DNA of 64,000 nucleotides from Nansenia antarctica (Eukaryota > Chordata > Actinopteri > Argentiniformes > Microstomatidae). A program made the position numbers and the translations under genes. The stretch is from the NCBI GenBank assembly GCA_963989245.1, contig OZ022346.1:58656584-58720583 (forward strand). The letters run 5' to 3'. The notes under the pieces are model-generated. The model was not told where the DNA came from. It ran no database searches and worked only from the letters and a program-made list of their open reading frames with translations. Below are positions 52,636-63,399 of this stretch, in pieces. Numbering within the stretch: position 1 is the stretch's first letter; the number at the start of each line of letters is the position of its first letter.

Positions 52636-55088
52636 CAGCGTTTCCCAAACTGTGGGTCGCGACCCCCTAGTGGGGCGCGGGGGTACTGCAGGGGGGGCGC
52701 AGAAATAATATGGGAGGGGGAAAAAATGCACACACAAGAGCTGTAAACAAACACTGCTTGCTTAAGGTTACCATCAGGGGTGTTGTGGGCGTTGGATGAT
52801 AAAAATGAGAACCTGAATGGAGCGCAGGCCATAAACTGTAACAAAGAGGCAGCGAGGGGGCTCCATTCACGTCATTGACGCGCGATCCATTCACGTCATT
52901 GACGCGCGCACTCCCTCCTCCAGCTATCTAGCAGCAACAACAACAATGGATAAGTTTATGAAAGAGCCAGAAGCTAAACGAAAAGCGAAGGAGCCCATGA
53001 CAAACGTCCCAAAGCCAAAGTCAAGAAAGTATGACGATACATACCTCTCCCTGGGCTTCACGTCTAATGTGGTCGGTGCGGAGGAACGACCACTGTGTGT
53101 CCTCTGTCTCAAAACTTTAGCGGCAGAAAGCATGAAGCCTAGCAAGTTGAAACGTCACTTGGAGACCACACACCCGACTGATGTGAAGAAGCCCCTCGAT
53201 TTCTTCAAGAGAAAACTCCAAGAATACCGTGGTCAGCAGAGCCGTTTCGTTAAAACAGCATCTGTTACGTCTAATGCTCAACTTGCCTCCTACAAAGTGG
53301 CATATCGTATCGCCCAGTCTAAAAAACCACACACCATCGCTGAGGAGTTAATACTCCCTGCTGCAATAGATGGTTTCACATATGATAGACGAGGCAACAG
53401 CCCAAAAACTCAAAGCTATCCCCCTGTCAAACAACACTATTGCGAGACGCATCAATGACATCTCAGAAGACATGAAAGAGCAGCTTGTTGAGAAAATAAA
53501 AGACCAACGCTTTGCGCTCCAGGTAGACGAGGCCACAGATAGTAACAAGGACTGTCTGTTAATAGCGTATGTCAGATACATTGATGCGGAGGGTTTGAGC
53601 GAGGATTTGCTATTTTGCAACTATGTCCCAAACAGAGCAACAGCTGATGAACTGTTCAAAATCATAGACAAATACCTGAGTGAAGCCGATCTGAAATGGG
53701 AGGACTGTGTGGGGATATGCACCGATGGTGCCCAGGCCATGGCAGGAAAACGGGGAGGGCTCCAGACGCTCATCAAGCGCGTTGCACCGAAAGCAGTGTG
53801 GACTCACTGCATAATACACAGGGAGGCACTCGCGTCAAAGCAGCTGAGTCCAGAGTTGAATGACGTTTTGGCTCATGTTATCACCACCGTCAATTACATA
53901 AAAACAAGACCACTGAAAGCTCGCATTTTTTCCGCTTTGTGCGAGGAGATGGGCTCCGAGCACACAGCCGTGCTATTTCACAGCGAGTCGCGTTGGCTCT
54001 CTCGCGGAAAGGTGCTCCTAGTCCAGGGTGCTATCGCTGAAAGATGAGATCCGAATCTACTTGGAGGAGGAAGGGAACGAACTTGCCAGCAAGTTTAATG
54101 ATGAAGACTTCCTCATGAAATTGGCCTACCTAAGCGACATGTTTGAGAAGCTCAATGAATTGAATCTACAGTTGCAGGGCAACAACACACACCTTCCACA
54201 TCTGGCAGACAGGATACAATCTTTCACACGGAAACTGGACATGTGGGGCAGGAGACTTGAACAGGGGGACATCGACTCATTTGGGAATCTGAAGGCATTC
54301 ATCGAGACCAATGAGCTGCAGAGCACAGTGGTTCCATGTATGAGAGAGCACATCTCAGCCCTGAAACAAAGCTTCCAGAAATACTTCTCTGTGGATGACA
54401 GTGCCAAATACGACTGGATTAGAGATCCATTTGTTGCACCACCACCTGCCATGTTCAGCACTGCGGAAGAGGAACAGTACATCGACATGACTTCAGAGTC
54501 AACCATGAGGCTGCAGTTCACATCCACGACTTTGGCTGGGTTTTGGATTGGAGTGGAGAAGGACTACCCTCTCATTGGACAGAAAGCTGTGGGAATACTG
54601 CTGCCTTTTGCAACATCGTACCTGTGTGAGATAGGCTTTTCTGCTGTTGCTGCTATCAAAAGCAAATACAGGTCGAAGTTGAACATTGAGAATGAACTGA
54701 GAGTGGCAGTCTCAAAACAACAACCCCGCTTTGAGAAGATTTGCAAGGCAAAGCAAGCACACACAAGTCATTGATCGTAATTGTGATAGAAATGTGAGGA
54801 GTAAGAATAGTGATGCAGTAGAAATTAGTTAATGTTGATATGTTGAATATTTCAGTGGCACAGGATCATTTGCCAAGCACTTATGTTCCTTTTCAAACCA
54901 TAATAAAATATAAAACTATAGTTGGATATACTGTATGTGTCTTGTTATTATTAGAAGAGAAAATGTAATGTTTTTACAACTTTATACAATTAATTATATC
55001 AATCTAGGTGGGAACCGGGTTAGGGGGGGCTCGAAAATATTTCCAATTACCCAAGGGGGGCCTGATTGAAAAAGTTTGGGAACCACTG
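52636..55088 (+). mobile_element. Complete hAT element with 8-bp TSD
   Basis: The element is 2,453 bp with ends CAGCGTTTCCCAAACTGTG and the inverse of CAGTGGTTCCCAAACTTTT. The perfect duplication ATCTAGAG lies at 52,628-52,635 and 55,089-55,096. It encodes a ZBED-like transposase in broken frames. It sits in intron 5 of the PARP12-like gene in the same orientation. Confidence 0.93.
52946..54774 (+). pseudogene. hAT transposase (ZBED5/SCAND3-like)
   Basis: Start at Met 52,946 (MDKFMKEPEAKRKAKEPM). A BED-type zinc finger is visible as CVLCLKTLAAESM...LKRHLETTH. The catalytic region includes LQVDEATDSNKDCLLIAYVR and GICTDGAQAMAGKRGGL. The C-terminus holds the hAT dimerisation block (YLCEIGFSAVAAIKSKYR). 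Two breaks separate three frames: a small indel cluster at about 53,370-53,385, and a deletion near 54,030 where the host-like SRWLSRGKVL block jumps to DEIRIYLEEEGNEL. The gene is recent but dead. The copy at 28 kb is worse. Confidence 0.85.
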
Positions 55089-55264
55089 ATCTAGAGTCTA
55101 GACAACGAGCAATTCTTCACTTGAACGGTCTGCTGTATTTCTGCTGTACATGAATTCTTCAAGTCATGATTCTTAATGGCCGATTCTTAAGGGAGGTTAG
55201 GTTAGGTTGAATTCCTGTGGGTTCGTAAAGAACGTTTAGCGACTGGATGTGTTTTTTGACACAG

Positions 55265-55385
55265 GATTCAAAGGGAAACCCAGGCCCGGCCAAGAGTTCT
55301 GACATCGAGAAAAAGTACCAGAGTAACCCAAAGAGTTCCTTCACGTTCAACATCGGCACTGATGTCTACGAGATCCGCTTCAGAG
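55265..55385 (+). CDS. PARP12-like gene, WWE 2 middle exon
   Basis: The acceptor is TTTTTTGACACAG and the donor CAGAG/GTCTGT, phase 0 to phase 1. It encodes SSDIEKKYQSNPKSSFTFNI and GTDVYEIRFR, the helix and strands typical of the middle of a WWE domain (IE..YQ.NP..S..F). Confidence 0.8.
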
Positions 55386-55581
55386 GTCTGTCAGTTAGGC
55401 TACAGAACCCGTACACAACCATCCCAGAATGCACGTTTTCACACAAGTTTGGGTTCATTTAGAAATTCGAAGTTTGTGAATGTGGTTGGAGTGGTGTGTT
55501 TGTATCTGTGCTGAACAAATGCGATGCAGTGTGTGTGCTTATTGGCTGTTATTTCGTTATTTATATGTGTTTATTTGTCAG

Positions 55582-55660
55582 AAATGCGTCAGGTGAGTGC
55601 CAAGCGGAAGAGAAAAGTTGTTCGTCGTCCGAAGTACCAGTCTCCCCAAAGTGGACCAGG
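55582..55660 (+). CDS. PARP12-like gene, WWE 2 C-terminal exon
   Basis: The acceptor is TTTGTCAG and the donor CCAGG/GTGAGT, phase 1 to phase 2. It encodes EMRQVSAKRKRKVVRRPKYQ, the closing strand of WWE 2 with the basic R-V-R-R-P ending found in this family. Confidence 0.8.
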
Positions 55661-56219
55661 GTGAGTTATAGTTAGGTAAAAGGCACAATCAGTAAGACTT
55701 CGGTCCTTAATAGCAAACATCTACCGGCGGTGTTTTGATTTGCGTGCATAGTCATCTTTAATGACTATTGATTTATGATTATTGATTCCCAAAACATCTT
55801 GATTTGACGATGCCCCTCTCTGATTGGACAGAATTGTTCGAGCGACGTCAGGTGTCCAGAGAATGAGCGTGTCCTCAGCAGCAGGCCAGTCACCTAACGG
55901 CCAAGCTCCACCATGGCCATCGAGCGTTGCGTCAAATGTGCGTTGCGTCCGGAATTGGGATCAAATGCATTGTAATCAATGAAAGGTGCTCCACTTGCTG
56001 CGTTGCGTCAGCGTTGCGTTGCGTCCAATGGCTGCGTCAAAAGTAAAAATTCGGCGAAGTTTGATTTTTGACGGTGGACGCAGACGTCACAATGAGATAA
56101 ATTATATATTTACAATTGTAGTTGTTGGTTATAATTGTATAGCCTATTGGTTGTTTTCTGGTGTTGTTTTATTGTTTTGCTCTGTTGGTAGTGTACTTGA
56201 TATTATGATATATATATAT

Positions 56220-56240
56220 ATATATATATATACAGTATAT
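56220..56240. repeat. (AT)n tract in the Harbinger element
   Basis: A short alternating AT run, part of a longer AT-rich core. Confidence 0.7.
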
Positions 56241-56395
56241 TATAATTTTTTTTATCAGCTGTTAAATCACCACAGCGGTTAATAGAGATAATACCAGATT
56301 GAACATTCTTGTAGCCAACTACTCAGCTATTGCGAATTGCTATTCACGCGAGTCAGCTGTCAATCACCACAGGTGCTTGAAAGTTTGTTGCAGGA

Positions 56396-56519
56396 ATGGA
56401 CGACGAACGGCTGATCCTTGAGGTCGAAAAATATTATTTTTTAAATGATCGATTGTACCATGATGCCCAGGTGAAGGACCGAGCATGGGGTGAGATCGGG
56501 TCCACACTTGGATTATCAG
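56396..56519 (+). CDS. MADF-domain exon inside the Harbinger element
   Basis: It starts at ATG 56,396 and ends at a GTAAGA donor in phase 1. It encodes MDDERLILEVEKYYFLNDRL and VKDRAWGEIGSTLGLSG, the first half of a MADF (Myb/SANT-like) domain. PIF/Harbinger elements carry a second gene for a Myb/SANT-like DNA-binding protein that works with the transposase, which explains this exon. The second half was not recognised downstream, so the gene is probably partial. Confidence 0.65.
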
Positions 56520-57901
56520 GTAAGATATAATGCTACACATCACAATGCTAACGTCAGCTAGCTACATATGATTTTCAATGTTGGATGAGCAGCTAACGTT
56601 AGCTAGCTAGCCTATGAGCTTATGATATAAGTGCATAACAACTGTAAAGCCGGTAGTTTAGTTTTTAAGTTAGCCAACTGCTTGTGGGCTCTATGAATAA
56701 GATAAGATAAACTAGATAGACTTGAATAAATACAGATACTTAAAAGTAGAGATCACACTGCTATGAACGTTTATTTTGTATGTATTTACAATAAACACTA
56801 ACCAGCCATATGAACAACATTCATGCTATATCATATTCATATTATGAAGAGGGGAGTCCGGACAGCAATAATTTCAGACAAGTGGTGTAATGCTAAATGG
56901 ATGCATTTGCTTGGAGGAAAAAGGAGAATTATCTAGGTAGGCTATATGGAAAATTACGTAATATTTTTGCGAGGATTATTATTATTATTGTAGCACTACA
57001 CCTGTTTCATACTGTTTACTGTTAGGCTGGCTGGCACTGGACCCAAGGAGGTGACTCTGAGACAGCGTATGCAAGGAGCCCGTGGGCGCGTTTATTCAAA
57101 AACAGGGGAGGGCAATGCGTGAAGTGTGTGGTGCGTTTAGTGGGATGGTTGTGGGGTGTGTATCTAAACTATGTGTGCGGAATGCAGACTATGTGTCACT
57201 AACGTGGGTGCGGGGAATGGTAGGCGGGTGTGTTGAGAGTGTGTGTGTGCAGTCAAGGGTGAAATTATTCCCGTATACAAAAAATGACAGTGGAGCAACG
57301 CAGTAGGTGGAGCTTGGACAACGGGAAGTTGACGCAACGCCGATGGCGAGGTGACGCAACGCAGTAGGTGGAGCTTGGCCGTAAGTGGCAGTGTGAGGGG
57401 AGTGGAAAGTGGTTCACCTTCAAACAGAGTGTGAGATTCATTTTACACTAGAGACTACCAATGTTGTTAATACTCCGAAAGGAACTTGTGCTCAAAACGC
57501 ATGAAACATGATTCTTGGAACGGTAAATAATTATTATTTAAATTATTGTTAAATAATTGTTGGTGTAGTGCATTTTGGCAGTCAAAATGAATAAAATCAT
57601 CTATCTAATCATCTACATTTATCATGTACTTGCACACACACATTGGGTAAGTATTATTGATCTATGAAACCTAATATACACAATATAAATCAATCGTACA
57701 GAATTCCTGAAACCATCTCTGATGATACTGTATGTCCTGTAGTACTGTGTGGTTCATGGTCCCTATTGTTTTGTTCTCTTCCCACCTGCATTTGAAATGC
57801 CGTAGCTACCCCCTCGAAAACAAGACGATGCATCTCAAGGGATTTAATCCTGTCATCAGAATTTCAAAGAAATAAATCAAATACGGTCTTTGTCTCAACA
57901 G

Positions 57902-58010
57902 AAGGAGTGCTCAGTGTCAGGTGCTGACATAGAGACACAGTACCAGGAAAACCCTCAAGGATCCATGTCCTTCACTCTCAACAGGCAGCCCTACAAGCTG
58001 GACTTCCCAG
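57902..58010 (+). CDS. PARP12-like gene, WWE 3 middle exon
   Basis: The acceptor is TGTCTCAACAG and the donor CCCAG/GTACAG, phase 0 to phase 1. It encodes KECSVSGADIETQYQENPQG and SMSFTLNRQPYKLDFP, closely parallel to the middle exon of WWE 2 at 55,265. Confidence 0.8.
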
Positions 58011-58082
58011 GTACAGCCGGGACACAGTGTGGACAGGGTTGTTTAATAGCAGGCCAAGTTGAAATGTAGATTGTCAAGTTGT

Positions 58083-58202
58083 GAGCTTAGAATGATAAGG
58101 TTCTATCTCCGTTTAGGGTAGTTCAGAGATATTGAGCGTCAAAGTTTTTACATTCCATTATGTTTTGTGAGATGGAACCTTTGTATTTTATGAATTAATG
58201 GT
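58083..58202. mobile_element. TIR-bearing MITE, copy 3, left half
   Basis: GTGAGCTTAGAATGATAAGG at the left end matches the MITE copies at 51.2 and 52.0 kb. The sequence breaks off at about 58,202, where an L2 tail begins, and resumes at 62,856. Confidence 0.7.
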
Positions 58203-58411
58203 CTGAATGGTCTTTATTTATTGTCATTGCTATAGTACAGGTACCAAACAACGACATTTAGGAGGGGTGGCTCCCCCGGTGCTAGGAAAGAAAAAAAAAC
58301 TAAAAAAACACAAGAAGGGAAGGAGCTGGTTTACATAAATAAAGGCTATGTACACTATCCACTATACTATACTGTACAGATAGACGACTAGGGTTGTCAT
58401 ATTGCACATAG

Positions 58412-58572
58412 CAGTGGCGGCTGGCCGATAGAGGGCGCTGGGGCGCCGCCCCCACCTTCACAAAAAAAGTTTTTTTTTAAAATAAACATTGTTTATTCAC
58501 AAAATGCGGCTGATATTCTGTCGGCGCCTATCAGCATTCATTAAAAATCCTCCAATACAATAAACATTTTTA

Positions 58573-58607
<35 letters not shown>

Positions 58608-59805
58608 CTCACTGTTAAAATACATAGGGGAGAACGCGGGGGCGCCGGTCAATGGATGTCTATGCCAGGACGAATACTTTTCGTTTACACGTGAGCTGTA
58701 GCAGCGCTCCAATTGGCTGTCTCTATTTCTTGGCCAGGGCGCACAAATGTGCGTCCTCCTGAATCTCCTGTTGTATTGCAGACAATGCATTATGCTGAGG
58801 ACTCCCGACTTCCGGTTTTCCGGACTTCGGGCTTCCGGAGTATTTTAAATGAACATTCGTAATGTCTGTCTCTGATGTTCATGGTCAATTAAATCAGCCT
58901 ATTTTGTGCAACTAATAATGTTCCCGCTAATGGGTTAACCAAGCAGCCTCGCACCTAACGTGCAAGCACCTATCTTCGAACTATTCATAGCAATATGCGC
59001 GGAGCAAGGCGGAGGTACGGGTAAACACGGCTCATGTTCTGTCATCAAAGGTAAGAGTTGGTTTTCTTTAACTCAGCTGATGCATTGTTGTGTTTCTGAC
59101 ATGGTCTGGTTGTGTTTCTGACATGGTCTGGTTGTGTTTCTGACATGGTCTGGTTGTGTTACTGACATGGTCTGGTTGTGTTACAGACATGGTCTGGTTG
59201 TGTTACAGTCATGGTCTGGTTGTTTTTCTGACATGGTCTGGTTGTGTTTCTGACATGGTCTGGTTGTGTTTCTGACATGGTCTGGTTGTGATACATCATT
59301 GAATGTGTTGACCTGCTGTGTTGTGTTGACCACCATCACTCTCCATCATCATCCATCATGTGTCTATGAAATAGATAGTACTGTACTACTGACTGCAGCA
59401 TTCATCTCTGCTCATTGATGTAGCCATGTCACACAGACACATAGTACACATATTCATCTGCTACCTTTATTAACCTGAGTGTAGCTGTGAGGCCTGTACT
59501 AGCCTTGTTGACTAGACTTCCTCCTTGTCTGACACTGGGTATTGGACCGTACCGACGTCCATAGACCGGTCACTCTTCCACCTCAGTGTCTGTAGTTGAC
59601 AGGGTAACTTCTCCATGGCCCACACGGTCATTTTAAGGGTGAAAGTTGAAATTATACAATGGTTGTAACGCCAGTGCGTGTTTATGCGCGTGCACGCGGG
59701 AAAAAAACGTGCACGCGAAAAAAAACGCGCGCTGCGCGGGCGAAAGAGGACCCCCCCGCCACACTGCTGTGCCCCACCCAAAAATTTTAGCACCAGCCGC
59801 CACTG
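58412..59805. mobile_element. hAT element with 8-bp TSD inside L2 copy E
   Basis: The ends are CAGTGGCGGCTGG and CCAGCCGCCACTG. The perfect duplication GCACATAG lies at 58,404-58,411 and 59,806-59,813. The 1,394-bp interior has a (GT)n tract (58,574-58,602), a minisatellite and a GC-rich right end, but no transposase. Confidence 0.9.
59087..59284. repeat. 22-bp minisatellite, nine units
   Basis: Nine tandem units of the type GTTGTGTTTCTGACATGGTC plus TG, with a few TTACAG or TTACTG variants, lie inside the hAT element. Confidence 0.92.
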
Positions 59806-60847
59806 GCACATAGTGTTATTGCACATTCATTTGAAGTGTCGCAGTTTGCAGGCTAGAAATGTACATATTTGTGCCTCAGCACTACACCTGATTTTTTTCA
59901 GTCCAGCAGCTGCCATCAATCCGTCCAGACTGTCCAGGGCCCAGAACTTAGGTCTTTGCTGTGTTCAGGGCCTGGATGGCCCTGGGGTAGAAGCTGTTCT
60001 TCAGTCTGTTTGTCCTTGCGGCCATGGTCCTGTACCGCCTTTTCGAGGGCAGCCGGGTAAAGTGTTCGTACCCAGGGTGGGTTGGGTCTCTGGAGATCTT
60101 GGAGGCCTTCCTGAGACAGCGTGTGTTGTACAGCTCTTCCAGAGAGGGGAGGGGGGCGCCGGTGATCTTCTGGGCTGTTCTCACGACTCTCTGTAGCGCA
60201 TTTCTCTCCGCGGTTGTGCAGCTGGAGAACAAGTTGCAGATGCCGTAAGTGAGGATGCTCTCCACCGCGCCGCGGTAGAAGGCCACCAGTATCTCCTGCT
60301 TGTTGTGTTCCTTCCTGAGGACTCTCAGGATGTAGAGCCGCTGTTGTGCCTTCTTGATGGTGGCTGTTGTGTTGTTCTTCCAGGACAGGTCATCCTGTAT
60401 GTGCACCCCCAGGAATCGGAGGGTTGAGACTCTCTCCACGCTCTCTCCGTCGATGAGCAGGGGCTGGATCTCGGACTTTTTCCTCCTGAAGTCCACGATG
60501 ATTTCCTGGGTCTTTGACTTGTTCAGCAGCAGGTTGTTAACCTTGCACAGCTTGCTCAGTTGCTCTACCTCATCCCTGTACGCCGCCTCGTCCCCCCCAC
60601 GAGATGCAGCCCACCACGGTGGTGTCGTCTGCAAACTTTACGATGGAGTTGCTGGGGTGGACGGGGGTGAAGTCGTAGGTGTAGAGGTTGTAGAGGATGG
60701 GGCTTAGCACGCAGCTCTGGGGGGACCCAGTGCTGAGTCTGAGGGCTGTGGAGGTGTGGGAGCCCACCCGCACCCTCTGGGGGCGGTCGGTCAGGAAGTC
60801 CTTGATCCATGCACATATAGAGTGTGATAGTCCCAGGTAACTCAAAA

Positions 60848-62855
60848 ATGAATGAATGGTCTTTATTGTCATTGATATAGTACATGTACCAAACAACGAA
60901 ATTTGGGAGGGGGGGCTCACCTGGTGCTAGGAAAAAAAAAAAAAAAAAAAAGAAGGGAAAAGAGCTGGTTTACATAAATAAAGGCTATGTACACTATCCA
61001 CTATACTATACTATACAAATAAAACACTGTGCTGTACTCTATGCTATGCTATACGTATTCTAACACTTCCTATTCTCTGAACCTTATGTACCCTAGGGTT
61101 GTCATATTGCACATAGTGTTATTGCACATTCATTTAAAGTGTCGCAGTTTGCAGGTTTGAAATGTACACAGTTGTGTTTCAGTATTACACTTGATTTCAA
61201 TCTAGTAGCTGCCATCAATTTGTCTAGATTGTCCAGGGCCTAGAACCTAGTTCTTTGCTGTGTTCATAGAAGCTGAGCTTCAGTCTGTTTGTCCTTGCGA
61301 ACATGGTCCTGAACCGCCTGTTCGAGGGCAGCCGAGCAAAGTGTTCGTACCCAGGGTGGGATGGGTTTCTGGAGATCTTGGAGGCCTTCCTGAGGCAGCG
61401 TGTGTTGTACAGCTCTTCCAGAGAGGGGAGGGGGGCGCCGGTGATCTTCTGGGCCGATCTCACGACTCTCTGTAGCGCATTCCTCTCTGCGGCTGTGCAG
61501 CTGGAGAACCACACGCAGATGCAGTAGGTGAGGATGCTCTCCACTGCGCAGCGGTAGAAGGTCACCAGCATCTCCTGTCCGATGTGGTCTTTCCTGAGGA
61601 CTCTCAGGAAGTAGAGCCGCTGTTGTGCCTTCTTGATGATGGCTGCTGTGTTGATCTTCCAGGACAGGTCATCCTGTATGTGCACCCCCAGGAATCGGAG
61701 GGTTGAGACTCTCTCCACGCTCCCTCCATCGACGAGCAGCGGCTGGACCTCAGATTTTTTCCTCCTGAAGTCCACGATGATTTCCTGGGTCTTTGACTGG
61801 TTCAGCAGCAGGTTGTTAACCTTGCACAGCTTGCTCAGCTGCTCTACCTCATCCCTGTACGCCGCCTCGTCCCCCCCCGAGATGCAGCCCACCACGGTGG
61901 TGAGTCTGAGGACTGTGGAGGTGTGGGAGCCCACCCGCACCCTCTGGGGGCGGTCAGACAGGAAGTCCTTGATCCAAGCACATATAGAGTGTGATAGTCC
62001 CAGGTCTAGTAGTTTGGTCACTAGCCTGCCTGGAAGGATGGTGTTGAAGGCAGAGCTGAAGTCCACAAAGAGCAGTCTCGCGTAGCTGTTTCCCCTCTCC
62101 AGGTGGGATAGAGTGGAGTGGAGAGTCGTCGCGATGGCGTCCTCTGTGGACCTGTGGGCTCTGTAGGCGAACTGGTATGGATCCAGGTTGGGCGGGAGGC
62201 GTGTGACTATGTGGGCCCGGACTAGTTTCTCGAAGCACTTCATGATGATTGGTGTGAGTGCCACCGGGCGGTAGTCGTTTAGGCAGCTCACCGTGCTTTT
62301 CTTCGGGACTGGGATGATAGTTGAGGTTTTCAGGCAGGGTGGGATGGTGGCCTGGGACAGGGACTGGTTGAAGATGTTGGTGAAAACCCCGGCCAGCTGG
62401 TCGGCGCAGTCCCTCAGCACCCGTCCCAGGACGCCATCCGGCCCTGAGGCTTTCCTGGGGTCCACCGCCTTCAGCACGCGTCTCACTTCATGCTCTGTGA
62501 GGGTGAGGCTGCTGAGAGCTGGAGAGAGTGGTGTTTGTGTTGTGGTTTCCATTCGCCCCTCGTCGAACCGGGCGTAGAAGGAGTTCAGCTTTTCCGCCAG
62601 CAGGGGGTCGTCCTCCGCGGCTGTGAGCCTGTTGGCTCTGAAGTTTGTCATGTGCTGAACCCCCTGCCACACCCGCCTGGAGTCGTTGCTCAGGAAGCAT
62701 TCCTCAATCTTCTCTCTGTGGTCTGCCTTGGCCTCCCGGATGCCACGCTTTAGGTTAGCCCTGGTGGTGCTGTACAGCAGTGTGTCCTTCGCTGAGAAGG
62801 CGTTGTCCCTCTCCTTGAGCAGTTTTCGGACCTTTCGGTAGTACTACCTTCAGGT
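60848..62855 (-). mobile_element. L2-like LINE, copy F
   Basis: The (TTCA)-type tail and UTR at the left are followed by RT and a short piece of the region between endonuclease and RT. Compared with copy A, about 370 bp are missing near 62,832, after which only TAGTACTACCTTCAGGTC of the upstream region remains. The 5' end abuts the resumed MITE. Confidence 0.85.
61224..62672 (-). pseudogene. L2-like RT with in-frame loss of the catalytic block (copy F)
   Basis: The 482-codon frame is uninterrupted from MWQGVQHMTNFRANRLTAAE to a stop near 61,224. It carries GPDGVLGRVLRD, NDYRPVALTP and LLFVDFSSAFNTI, but then reads STVLRLTTVVGCISGG: compared with copy A, about 37 residues are missing in frame, including the SPQGCVLSP block and the FADD catalytic pair. 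The frame therefore looks intact but cannot encode an active polymerase. It is an example where ORF length misleads. Confidence 0.85.
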
Positions 62856-63035
62856 CAAAAAAAAAAATTCAACATTTATTTTTAAAATTTCAATTTCAAT
62901 TTCAATGTTTAAAATGTCAACATTTTAAAAATAACACCACACAGGCATTAATAAACACCTAATGGATCAGATTATGTAAAAACCTCAATTTTGACCAAAA
63001 ATGGAGATAGAACCTTATAATTCTAACGTCACAAA
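62856..63035. mobile_element. TIR-bearing MITE, copy 3, right half
   Basis: The MITE resumes with AACATTTATTTTTAAAAT-like sequence and ends AACCTTATAATTCTAACGTC, the right terminus. Together with 58,083-58,202 it restores one complete element of about 300 bp. Confidence 0.7.
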
Positions 63036-63330
63036 GTGTTACCATGCTGACCATAAGATCCATCCTGAAGTAAATAAGTGTTATTCAAACTTTTTTCAGT
63101 AAATCATCCACTGATGTCCAAACATGCAGCACATACTGTGCTGTACTGTAGCAGTATGCAGTGTTTTTATTAAGCACAATGGAACTGATGACAGAGACTA
63201 GACTGTGATTGTGATCAATTCTAAAAGTAGTCAATCATTGTTGAGGGTATTGTTTGATAAACGATAAGATGTGTAGGGTTCATTACTGCCATAAGAGTTT
63301 AAAGCGTTTACAAATGTGTTTCTCCTTTGC
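63036..63330. other. Intron sequence, no feature recognised
   Basis: AT-rich intron of the PARP12-like gene with no recognisable repeat, leading to the acceptor TTCTCCTTTGCAG. Confidence 0.45.
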
Positions 63331-63332
63331 AG

Positions 63333-63390
63333 CCATGACTCAAACCAGCTTAACTACACAGAGGACACGCAGGATCAGGCGTGTTTAGAT
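63333..63390 (+). CDS. PARP12-like gene, WWE 3 C-terminal exon (end unclear)
   Basis: It completes the Ala codon started at 58,010 and encodes MTQTSLTTQRTRRIRR, the closing strand and basic ending of a WWE domain (compare EMRQVSAKRKRKVVRRP). The frame reaches TAG at 63,388-63,390. Shortly afterwards L2 sequence begins, so the natural 3' end and donor of this exon may have been removed or displaced. The PARP catalytic domain would be expected further downstream, outside the window. Confidence 0.65.
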
Positions 63391-63399
63391 CATCTGCAC

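Larger units (their letters stand above)
55898..57381 (+). mobile_element. PIF/Harbinger-type element with TAA TSD
   Basis: The ends are CGGCCAAGCTCCACC and its inverse GGTGGAGCTTGGCCG, flanked on both sides by TAA (55,895-55,897 and 57,382-57,384), the 3-bp duplication expected of PIF/Harbinger. Subterminal GTTGCGTC/GACGCAAC motifs recur many times. It carries a MADF exon but no DDE transposase, so it is nonautonomous. Confidence 0.85.
55832..57430 (+). pseudogene. PARP12-like gene, WWE 3 first exon, split by a Harbinger element
   Basis: The left part is 55,832-55,897 (acceptor TGATTGGACAG) and the right part 57,385-57,430 (donor AGT/GTGAGA). Read across the inserted element and counting one TAA, they form a single open exon in phase with both neighbours: IVRATSGVQRMSVSSAAGQS, then PKWQCEGSGKWFTFKQS. 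The latter is the W...W start of a third WWE domain. With the insertion in place, the frame runs into a stop shortly inside the element, so this exon cannot be translated normally unless the element is spliced out. Confidence 0.8.
58203..60838 (-). mobile_element. L2-like LINE, copy E (contains an hAT)
   Basis: The 3' tail (TGAATGGTCTTTATTTATTG) and UTR lie at 58,203-58,411. After an hAT insertion the UTR and RT continue at 59,814-60,838. The RT C-terminal frame (60,634 to 59,948) runs from DEAAYRDEVEQL to ALNTAKT without a stop. The FADD-containing part lies upstream in a different frame. The copy is 5'-truncated at 60,838, directly next to the 3' end of copy F. Confidence 0.85.

Noticed and set aside
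59678..60196. A 172-codon plus-strand frame
   Set aside because: It crosses the end of an hAT and the antisense of L2 copy E, so it cannot be a natural gene.
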